From assembly GCF_000208745.1 (NCBI RefSeq), contig NC_030858.1:33063963-33127962 (forward strand): a stretch of 64,000 nt of DNA. The letters are read 5' to 3'. Under the pieces are notes generated by a model. The model did no database searches. It was not told the DNA's origin and saw nothing but the letters and a program-made list of their open reading frames with translations. The number at the start of each line of letters is the position of its first letter. The stretch's first letter is position 1. A program made the position numbers and the translations under genes. This stretch comes from Theobroma cacao (Eukaryota > Streptophyta > Magnoliopsida > Malvales > Malvaceae). Shown here one piece after another: positions 1 through 8,758 of this stretch.

Positions 1-280
1 TATTGTGAATACAATCTAACAATGTGAATATGTGTATGCAATGTAAATTGCTAAATACATGACTGGTATAGTGCATGTATACTATTATCGATAATGCCAT
101 TATGTTTTGGCTATGTTCACACCCGAAAAAATGTATGTGTGTATGCATGATATGATAAATTTGTTAAGCAAAGGTAAATGGATAGGCTTGCTTGGGCTTA
201 GTGAGCTATGCTCATTGAGCTCATGCGCCAGTCATGGCCCGAGAAATTGGGTCGTGACACTTACCACAACCTTTCACAAT

Positions 281-733
281 GGCATCATTAAAGCCTTTGG
301 TCGAGAGAAAGGTGGTACTGGTAGAAGGTTCAATATCACCAAAAGCAAGCTTAAGGTCTTGGTTATCAATTCTAATTTTCAACACTACTCTATTTCCATT
401 AACAAATACCTCTTTCCATTACGGTGAGCGACGTCCTTCCTCTATTAAAACCAACATTCTAGCAAATTCAAAATTTTGCAAAGCATAAGTGGAACTGCTT
501 ACCTTTATCACTTTTCCCCATAAGTTCTTGATTTTCTTGAAGGTTTCTTCACACCAAAAATGAAATGGCATGTTTTCAATAGTGATCCATTTAGGTCTCA
601 AATTGCTCTTTGCCATGAGAAGGTAAAGTCTGATGCGAGCGACAACACTCTTTTTAGTCCATTCAATATCACTATCAGTAATGTCCATATTGATACTGAC
701 AACGTCTACAAGTTGCTTGATCTCAACACACAT
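281..733 (-). pseudogene. LINE ORF1 relic (DUF4283-like)
   Basis: The minus strand from 733 to 419 reads 104 residues with the pattern of the DUF4283 region found in ORF1 proteins of plant non-LTR retrotransposons: a WITIENMPFHFW block, then EETFKKI, LWGKVIKV and a FARMLVLIEE block. Reading resumes after a stop/frameshift near 419 with VVLKIRIDNQDLKLAFGD, so the match runs down to about 281. No zinc knuckle, endonuclease or reverse transcriptase follows, so this is a 5' fragment of a dead LINE. In living elements ORF1 is a nucleic-acid-binding chaperone of the RNA intermediate. Family assignment is by recalled pattern and is moderately firm; the exact LINE clade is not determined. Confidence 0.6.
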
Positions 734-1395
734 TGGTTCGGCCTTTGTTTGTTAGTAAGTGAGGAATCAATACTAGACTCATGCTAACTCAAAACATATC
801 ATTAACTATCTATCTATAGTTCTTTTGAGTAAAGCAAGTTTATGATATTTTACAAGAAATAATGTTTTGGACTTGTGGGGTATGTAGTGGGAGGGCGTTA
901 TCGTGGTTTGATGGTGATATCAAATCTCTGATGAATCTGTTGTTTTTATGTGTCTCACTTTGTTTCACTTGCTAAAAAGAGCTTTTTGGTATTAATCAGA
1001 ACCTCATATTGCCTTTATTACGTGTCTAAGTGGTTGCGTAAAGAAAGTAAATTGGTCTGTTTGTGCCAAATTTGGTGAGTGCAACTATGTTTCTTGGGCA
1101 ACCACACTGATTATATTGTTATGATAAGTGTATGTCCTCGTGTTGGGTATGGCATTAAATGAAATTCATAGTTACGTTTCAATATATGTGTGTGTGTGTA
1201 TTGTCGATTCTTAAATTTTACATGAGAGGTGGCTAAAAAGTAATCATATAAAGTCATGGATCAAGTCAATGATTTGATTCTACTTAAAAATTAAAAACTA
1301 AATAGTAACTGTCGCCACCCTTACCACCACCTTCGGTACGTCCCTATGTACATGTGTCGTATGTGTAAGAGAGAAACTAGACCACAAATGCTTGT
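734..1395. other. Intergenic stretch, no gene seen
   Basis: No coding pattern is recognised. A short (TG)n run lies near 1188-1199. The segment from about 1217 to 1310 resembles the start of the dispersed repeat at 20918 (shared words such as GTGGCTAAA, AGTAATCA and TCAATGATT), so it is probably a fragment of the same repeat family. Confidence 0.5.
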
Positions 1396-1623
1396 TGGTG
1401 CAAATGGTGTAGATGGAATTTAAGGAATCGACAAAATTGACTTCAAGGCAAGCTTTTTAATAAACGATATTTTTAAGATTTATTTCACCCCTCACCACTC
1501 ATTATACAAAAGAGAAATTATACGAATAGCCTTAGGGATATAATGAAGCCAACGTTAAACTTTGTCTTTACAATTTACAAGAGTAAGATGCTAAAAACAC
1601 CTGAGGATTTGCCAAGTTGTTCA
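1396..1623 (-). repeat. 3' LTR of the 1.4-8.8 kb copia relic
   Basis: About 228 bp, matching 8530-8758 along its length with many substitutions. On the minus strand it ends in TTTGCACCA and lies directly after the degraded integrase tail. Confidence 0.7.
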
Positions 1624-1639
1624 ATCTTACTAGTTTTTG

Positions 1640-3056
1640 GTTCTTGGACTTGAATTGAACTTTGTTTCATCTAAGATAATGTCCGTTGATTCTGTGGCCA
1701 TATTAATGGAATATGAATCCTTAGGCTTTATCACCATGAACCAATATGTTTTTACGATGTTCAACATATCCTATAAATATACATTTAATTCCTCTTTTAC
1801 TCCAATTTCTTTTTCTTTGATTTCAAAACTTTTACCATGACTTGACATTCCCAAACTCTTAAATCATTAAGGTTTGGCTTTCTTCCATTCCATAGCTCAT
1901 AAAAAGTAGTTTTACTCCTTTTGTTTGGATTCTATTTAGTACATGGCAAGCAGTTAATAAGACTTCACCCCAAAATCCATTTTCCAAACCCAAATTAGAA
2001 AACAGAGCATTGACCATTTTTGTAAAAACTTGATTCTTACGTTCCACTACACCATTTTGTTCCAATGTGTATAGAGTGATAGTCTTATGAATAATACTAG
2101 TGAAGTCAAAATACTTTGGATTGTAATATTTGCCTCTTCTATTACTTTGTAAACATTTGATAAGCAATTCACAATGCAATTCAATTTCATTTTTATACAT
2201 TCTAAACTTATCCATTACTTCATCTTAGAATGCAATAAGTAAACATAGCAATATCTATAGAAGTCATCTATAAATGTTACGAAGTATTTTGTTCCTCCAA
2301 TAGATGGATTTCTATGCATGTCACAAATATCGTAATTTATCAATGCAAGGAATTTGAAGTTTCTTTCTATTTTAGGAAATGACCTTCTTGTGATTTTAGT
2401 AACCATACATGTCTTGCACATATTATCATTTCCATCAATATTAGGTATCAACTCTAATTTAGCCATATCATGCATCTTTCTATAGTAGACATAACCTAAT
2501 CTATTATGCCATAAATTAAACAATGCCACTTTACTATCATGAACATTAAATGAGGCATTAATATAAGTAGAACTAGTAGTAATTTTATTATATTAAGCAT
2601 GAACATGTCTTCACATAAGTATCTACTTCCTAAACATTGTCCACCTTTTGTAAAGATGAACTTATCCGCCTCAAATACTAATTTGAAGTCATACTTATTC
2701 AACAAGCCACCAAACACAAGATTTTTTCCAACTTTTGGTACATAGGGGACATTGTTTAGCACAAGTACTTCTCCACAAGTTAACATGATTTCCACAGTGC
2801 CTTTTCCTTTCACTTGTTTAGTGGAGAAATTTCCCATGTACAACATAATTCCATCATTAATCGCTTCCAAGGACTTGAAGAAACTTTTGTGCTTACATAT
2901 ATGCTTAATTGCACTAATGTCTATCCACTATGCTCCATCTTGGAGAAGATTGACCTCAAAAATCATAGCGACAAACTTGTTGTTGTCCACACCTTGTGTC
3001 ATGTATTTCAAAGGTCCACATTCTGCCTTAAGGTGTCCAAGTTTGTTACAATGGAA
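1640..3056 (-). pseudogene. copia pol relic: zinc knuckle, protease, pre-integrase, integrase
   Basis: Read on the minus strand in several frames. Near 3056 a retroviral-type zinc knuckle is seen as FHCNKLGHLKAEC, with the first cysteine absent at the junction with the insert. The protease region follows (WID, then HICKHKSFFKS); the catalytic Asp-Ser-Gly triplet now reads Asp-Ile-Ser, and an in-frame stop precedes it. The pre-integrase segment (LWHNRLGYV) and integrase core follow at 2529-1859: YFVTFIDDF keeps the second acidic residue, but the first catalytic Asp region is altered and the normally acidic D/E pair near the third site reads SNRRGKYY. QNGVVERKN and FWGEVLLTACHVLNRI confirm a copia integrase. 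A short tail, CIFIGYVEH, extends to about 1780. Several frameshifts make it non-functional. Confidence 0.85.
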
Positions 3057-4935
3057 TGTAAGTGTACGTCATAGAGCCAATCAATTAAGCAAGAGATACA
3101 TACCGAAAAATGCATAAAACCTCAAAAGGTATCACTTCATCGAATAGGTTTTATGGATAATAGATTATCATAAAACTAATTTGGATGAAACCCTTGGATA
3201 TTTAGTGCTTTGCATTGAAATTGTAAAGAGTTATAATTATGAAATTCTAATGCATCAAAACACACGTTCTAAATGTTTTTAGCCAACGTATTATTGAGAC
3301 AAAGCATCAATAATGCTTAAAGGTTGGCACATGTTATGTTCCTCACTATAAGTAGGCAATCGATCTCATATGGTTAATAGTATAAGGATACTTAAAACAG
3401 ACGCATGGGTGCTTGTTCAAGCAAAACAAGTTCACTTAACTTAACCCACCGCAAGAATTTCATTTGGTATTTCACTTAAGTGTCTATGGATTAAATTCTC
3501 ATATGTTAGTCATGTAAGAAATCCTTAGACTTGAGACATTATTGTTATTTTGTATGATGAGTGTTATACTTTGATTCCATCTCTATAGATCTTAACCAAG
3601 AATGCCTAAAAAGGATGTCATTAAGTATAGAATGAATCATATGGAGCTATATGAATTGTTTAAAAAGAAACCATTACCCTAAGTGAAGATTATTAAAGGG
3701 GAAGCATCCTACATGCCGGTTAAGCTTGTATCGACTTGATAAAGTCTTTAGCCAAAGCAAGGTGAAAAGAAAAGAGTTTCCTTAAAGTATAATCCAAAGT
3801 CAACATTAAGGCTTAATAGCAAATATGGAAGGCATTAAGAAGTAGACATTATACCATGTTCTTTGCCTATTTTGGGATACACGATGATAAAATCGAATTA
3901 CACAAGTAAGATTGGACACCAAAGGTTGAGTCAACCATATGACTCTTCTATCATTTGGGTGGCCATGATGCTTTATTATAAGCCAATCTTGGTCTATAAG
4001 TATGATTGGCCAATTAGAGAATTGGTGATGAATTCAAATTTGATTTGATTCATTTAGCTCCTTATAAGGTTTAAAATTCCTATTTATACTTATCGCCAAC
4101 ATGATAAGATGCCTAATGGGTCACATAGATAAGGTGATTATTAGGAATTAATTTGGGAACTAATCAAACAGGATTTGATTGATAAAGTTGAAAATTTTCA
4201 TAAAGAGATAAATTAAAGAGTTTAATTTATGAGTTTTTGAGGCTATTGTAAGTAGTTTAAATCAAGGAGTTTATCATCCAACATGTGAGCCGATTTCTTT
4301 AAGAGATAATTGAATCTTGTTTTATTTAATTAAGTTAAATAATTAATGGACTAATCAGCTACTCATGGCCCAATAAGACTTACAACCTAATGTAATCCGA
4401 TGCATTAAGCAAATTCTAATTTGATTAAACATTAATCTAAGAGTTAGATTACAGGTCTTTTATCTCTTTATTTAAACGATCATTAGCCGTTCCTTGAAAA
4501 TAAGTTTTTTGACAAAAGAACTTACTGAAATCCTTAGGAGAGATTTCTAGTTTCTCATGTGCTGAGATTAAGATCTTAAACACTTAGGAAAAACAAGAGA
4601 GCTTAAGTAAAGAGTCTACTTGCATAGATTTGGTTTTTTTATCCTCCCTATCTTAAAGAAAATATTCCTAATAGTTGTTATTTGGATCACCGTTAAAGGT
4701 AAGACACTTGTGCTACCCAAGGTTTGAGACAACCACTTGTTGATGGAGATAGAAGGATTGAAAGGCAATGAGGAAGTCACCTAGTAATTTCAACTTCAGG
4801 CTTTTAAGGTAAATCGTAAATTTCTTGTTACAATGTTTAGATTGTTTTCAATTAAAGAAATCTATGGCTTAGGGTTTTAGAAAATTGTAAATTTCGTTGC
4901 ATAGTCTAATCAAGTATATCTTATAAACAATAACA
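3057..4935. mobile_element. Solo LTR-like insert (1,879 bp) in the copia gag zinc knuckle
   Basis: The insert begins TGTAAGTG and ends AATAACA, giving the TG...CA ends of an LTR. It is bounded by TGGAA (3052-3056) and TTGAA (4936-4940), a 5-bp duplication with one mismatch. The flanking host sequence closes neatly: the gag reading PCF on the right and the zinc-knuckle reading FHC on the left are adjacent parts of one motif. No gag or pol reading is found inside and no second copy of the same LTR is in the window, so a solo LTR formed by LTR-LTR recombination is the simplest explanation. Superfamily and orientation are not determined. Confidence 0.7.
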
Positions 4936-5390
4936 TTGAAACATGGACCCCTTTTTTTCCTATTGATCTTATGACTTTTTTCATTCATAACAATGAAATG
5001 TTTTCTTTTGTTGTGTAAAACCGACTTGTTTGATGGTTTGTATTCTATCACATAGACCTTCGAAGTCTCAAAATTCTTTCCATTAAATTCGTTTTCTTTT
5101 TCATCTTGCTTGACTTTTTTTTTATTTGCGATAATCTTTTTCTATATGAAGATGATTATCAAGGTCCTTGAAAGCATCTCTTCTTTCTTATGTTTTAAAG
5201 TTTTCTTAGAATCTTTCCATGTGGGGGGAAGTTTATCAATTGTAAAAGACACAACCATAGCTTCATCCATGTTAAGATTATATTGCCTAAAGCTATTACG
5301 CATGCATACAAGCTCATGAACTTGACTCATAACAATACAATCATTTATGAATGTGACAAAATACTTCTTTCCAACCAATATGTATTTAGG
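4936..5390 (-). pseudogene. copia gag relic, central and C-terminal part
   Basis: On the minus strand from about 5390: a block KKYFVTFINDC, then VHEL, NLNMDEA, IDKLPPTWKDSKKTLKHKKEE, which is the UBN2-type gag capsid pattern of Ty1/copia elements. After a stop near 5140 the reading continues as EYKPSNKSV, NKRKHF, NEKSHKINRKKRGPCF at 5051-4936, the basic linker before the zinc knuckle. It is cut there by the 3057-4935 insert. The N-terminal part lies beyond the two inverted-repeat elements, at 8240-8507. Confidence 0.75.
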
Positions 5391-5400
5391 GGTATTTTTA

Positions 5401-6558
5401 AAAGCAACCCTTAAAGATAAGATACTTTCAAAAATATCCCTCTTTATAATATTAACTATTTTTAGTCAAGTTGGACAAAATTACCCTTAATGAAATCACA
5501 CGTTATGATGTTACATGTCATGTACAAAAACATGTGACATGCCATGGTTAGGTTGTTGCATGCCATGTAGAAAAACATGTGACACGCCATGGTTAGGTTA
5601 CTACACATCATGTTGAAAAAAAAAACTGTTGTTACAAGCCAGGTACAAAAACATGTTACATGCCATGGTTAGGTTGTTTCATGCCATGTACAAAAACATG
5701 TGACACGTTATGGTTATATTGTTACACGCCACGTTGAAAAAAATGTTGTTGTTACACACCATGTACAAAAATATATTACACGCCATGGTTAGGTTGTTAC
5801 ACGCCATGTTGAAAAAAAACACTGTTGTTACACGCCAAATACAAAAATATGCTACACACCAAGGTTAAAAAGGTTGTTACACGCTATGTTGAAAAAAAAA
5901 TATTGTTGTTACACGCCATGTTGAAAAATAATTGTTGTTACATGTCATATTCAAAAATAATTTGTTACACTTTAATGCCTAAAATGTTGTTGTTACTTAC
6001 GAACCAAAATCTGGCACCGATTAAAGTGTTTCTAATATGTTTTTATAAATCAAAACACGAATTTTTTTATCCAAAACATCTATTTCAACTAAAAATAAAA
6101 AAAAATTCCTTTGAAAACATAGGTTTATAAATTTCAAATTTTTAAGTTTATTGGTGTCTAGGTCCCGAATTGATTCAATTAAGAGCTATTTCAAATATCT
6201 AAAATCATTTATACTGTTTTAGTTTTATCCAAAATACCTAAAAATCAAAATCTCAAAATAGCCACCCAACCAAGCACATCAAAACCATTGCTTGGAGTCC
6301 TGAAAGCACAAGAAAGAAAAATCTAAAAACGCTAGAGAGAAATCGAAAGCATAGCAGACGAATGTCGAAGAGAGAAATCGATAAAATTTGAGAGAATGGG
6401 ATGGTGAGAGAGAAATTAGAAGCACAAATGGAGAAAAATTGTGATGAATGGTTTAATTTATTTGAAATAGTTTCAAGGGTATTTTTGTCAAGTCATGGCT
6501 AAATATGACTAAAAACAGTTAAATTTATTTTGATGGTTATTTTAAAAAGGGTTTTTTT
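5401..6558. mobile_element. Non-autonomous TIR DNA element A
   Basis: The left end (about 5401-5495) and the reverse complement of the right end (about 6461-6558) match over roughly 70-90 bp. Shared words include TTTAACTRTTTTTAGTC, a GACAAAAWTACCCTT block and an outer AACCCTT block. No transposase reading is present. Long, imperfect terminal inverted repeats with a repeat-filled interior fit a Mutator-like (MULE/MITE) element, but the superfamily is inferred, since no clean 8-9 bp target duplication was found. Exact ends are uncertain by about 20 bp. It sits within the copia gag gene. Confidence 0.6.
5505..5985. repeat. Satellite-like tandem array in element A
   Basis: Imperfect tandem repeat with a basic unit of about 24 bp of the form GTTACACGCCATGTTGAAAAA, alternating with a variant containing ATGTGACATGCCATGGTTAGG so that a dimer of about 47 bp is also visible. 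About twenty basic units are present, increasingly degenerate to the right. Many units contain short palindromes (CCATGG, ACATGT). An ORF of 101 residues across it is a by-product of the repetition. Confidence 0.85.
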
Positions 6559-6559
6559 T

Positions 6560-8265
6560 CTAAATGGGCCCTATGCATAACGTGTTTTTGACAATAGACC
6601 TCCTCATAATTTTAACTGGTTTTAGCCAAGAGAATTAGAATTTGGACAAAATTACCCTTAATGAAATCGACTCATTTATTTGGCTCTGCGTTTCAACCCG
6701 AAACCTATTAACGGGTCAAGTATGTTTAGGTTTGTGCCTTAAACTGACTCATTTTTTTTAGTTTTCCTCACCAGACTATTCATCTTTTGAGTATTCCTTA
6801 CCAGAAAGAAAAACGTTTAAGCATTTTGAGCATTTTAGAGTAGTTTTTGATACACGAAGAAAATCTATAAGCTTTTTAAGCATTTTTAAGCATTTTTAAG
6901 CATTTTAGAGTGATTTTTGATATATGAAGAAAAACTTTTGAACATTTTGAGCATTCATATTCATTAATTATGTTGTTAAATGGAATATGGTGTATTGTTT
7001 GAAGTTGTTGATCTTGTTAAAAGGAATTCAGTAGTTTTAGTGATTTTTGAGAATTACGTGACTAGTTTTTAGGCGTTGCGTGACTTACTTTGAATATTTC
7101 GTGACTGACTTTGGGCATTATGTGACTAGTTTTTGATAAGGTATTGCGTGACTAGTTTCTGATAAGGCATTGCTTGGCTAGTTGATAGGCATTGTGTGAC
7201 TGACTTTGGACATTGCCTGACTAGTTTTTGATAAGGTATTGCGTGACTAGTTTCTGATAAGGTATTGCGTGACTAGTTGATAGGCATTGCATGACTAACT
7301 TTGGGCATTGCGTGACTAGTTTTTGATAAGGCATTACGTGACTAGTTTCTAATAAGGCATTGCGTGACTAGTTGATAGGTATTGCGTGACCTCTTAGTAA
7401 GGCATTGCGTGACTAGTTAGTAAGCCATTGTGTGACTTAGGCATTGCTTAAAAAGCAGTCACGCAATGTCTAAAAATCAATCACGTAATGTCTAAAATCA
7501 ATCACGTAATTCTTAAAAACTAGTCACACAGTGATAAAGTCACGCAATACCTAAAAACTAGTCTCACAATACTTAAAAATCAGTCTAATCAATTTCAACT
7601 TCTCAATTTTGGGGTTCTATGAATAAACCAATAAAGTCAAGAACCTAAAACACATATTTTTTTTTTTTGCTAAGCCATGAAATTGTGCATTTCATAAAAG
7701 ATAGGTTACAAAACTCCATAACCCTCCAAAGCAATATATCCCTATCGGGAGGCCTTGCTCACTCCCCTTATACAAAAACAAAATATACCCTCTTTACAAA
7801 ATATTTCCTAAACAATTTCAACTCAAAATCTTATAAAAAAAATCAAAATCCCTAGCAAACATGCTTAACAATCATCCCAATCCCAGACATAACAAAATCA
7901 TGAACCACCATAAAACCCATCAAACATGCTTTAGCTGTTCTTTCTCCTTGAGCAAAATCGCTGTTCATCGCCCTTAAGAACCCCAAAATCCACCATTCAA
8001 AAAAATAAAACAAAATAAGAAAGAGCTTGATGTCATTTCTGCGAATTGGATGGCGAGATAGATATATTTGAGCAAAGAGAGAAATCGAGATTTAATTTTG
8101 AAATTTTTATCTAGATGGTGGGAGAGAGAAAAATAAAACCATTTTAATTTGTCTGAAATTATTTAAAGGGTATTATTGTCAAGTCATGCCAAAAATTGAT
8201 CAAAAATAGTTAAAATTATAAAAAATGATATTTTTGAATTGGGCTTATGAGGAAGGTTATTTCTC
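6560..8265. mobile_element. Non-autonomous TIR DNA element B
   Basis: The left end (about 6560-6665) contains TAATTTTAACTGGTTTTAG and GGACAAAATTACCCTTAATG, nearly the same as the left end of element A. The right end (about 8150-8265) is its inverted counterpart (AAGGGTATTATTGTCAAGTC, then AAAATAGTTAAAATTATAA). The right subterminal zone also shares GAGAGAAATCGA-type words with element A, so A and B are one family lying tail to head with almost no spacer. The interior holds four runs of TTTTTAAGCA near 6871-6910, the array at 7040-7590, and a stretch at 7660-7860 of unknown origin. No transposase is seen. Confidence 0.6.
7040..7590. repeat. Tandem array with inverted tail (hairpin-forming)
   Basis: From 7040 to about 7440 a unit of about 24-27 bp with core TTGCGTGACTAGTT is repeated some fifteen times. 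Four units make a higher-order repeat of about 95 bp, present three times (GACTGACTTTGGGCATT marks each start near 7100, 7197 and 7290). From about 7450 to 7590 the same unit appears in inverse orientation (AGTCACGCAATGTCTAAAAA), so the two halves can pair. This is not CRISPR: there are no unique spacers of fixed length. Confidence 0.85.
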
Positions 8266-8507
8266 ACCATTTTCTCGAATGTCTTTATCAAGAAAGGTTA
8301 TTCCTCATAATTTCTTCATGTATTTACTATGCGTATCACACACAATATCATTCGTATCAAGTAAAGGGAAAAAATTATCTTATAATCCAATGAAGAACCA
8401 TTTTGCCATAAATGATTCTCATCCATAGATTCTTCTTCAAAACAGTCTAACTTGATAATGTTAGTAGCCATATCTTTTAGTGAAGTCATTTTGAATTCCA
8501 ATTCCAT
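8240..8507 (-). pseudogene. copia gag relic, N-terminal part
   Basis: The minus-strand reading from 8507 begins MELEFKMTSLKDMATNIIKLDCFE, the typical start of gag in this copia group, directly inside the 5' LTR at 8530. The rest is degraded. After a frameshift near 8380 a fragment CDTHSKYMKKL resembles the next conserved gag block. It is then cut by the right end of element B and continues at 5390. Confidence 0.65.
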
Positions 8508-8529
8508 GAAAAATAAGTCTTAAAATTAT

Positions 8530-8758
8530 TGGTGCAAATGGGGTTTAGATGAAATTCAAGAAACTAGCAAAATTAACTTCAAAACGAACCTTTCAATAGA
8601 CGTTATCTTTAAACTTATTTCGCCCCCACCACTCGATATACAAAAAAAGAATTATGCAAATAGCCTTAGGGATATAATGAAGTCAACATTTACCTTCGTC
8701 TTTGCATTTTACAAGAGTAGACCACTAGATACATTCGAGAGCTTGTAAAATTGTTTGA
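8530..8758 (-). repeat. 5' LTR of the 1.4-8.8 kb copia relic
   Basis: About 229 bp matching 1396-1623 in the same orientation. It stands about 25 bp before the gag start on the minus strand. The expected tRNA-Met primer site next to it (8505-8529) is not recognisable. Confidence 0.7.

Larger units (their letters stand above)
1396..8758 (-). mobile_element. Ty1/copia LTR retrotransposon relic with nested insertions
   Basis: A direct repeat of about 228 bp at 1396-1623 and 8530-8758 flanks minus-strand gag and pol remnants in the right order: gag from 8507 downward, more gag at 5390-4936, then zinc knuckle, protease, pre-integrase and integrase from 3056 to about 1640. The repeats begin TGGTGCAAATGG on the plus strand and share the block TAGCCTTAGGGATATAATGA; they are read as LTRs. 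Reverse transcriptase and RNase H are missing between the integrase tail and the 3' LTR, an internal deletion. Three later insertions separate the coding blocks: 3057-4935, 5401-6558 and 6560-8265. I found no clear target-site duplication outside the LTRs, as expected for an old copy. Confidence 0.75.

Noticed and set aside
5825..6130. 101-residue plus-strand ORF
   Set aside because: It is produced by the tandem array of element A and has no independent features.
7040..7590. Regular repeats resembling a CRISPR array
   Set aside because: The intervals between cores are themselves repeats, unit length varies, orientation flips and the host is a plant.
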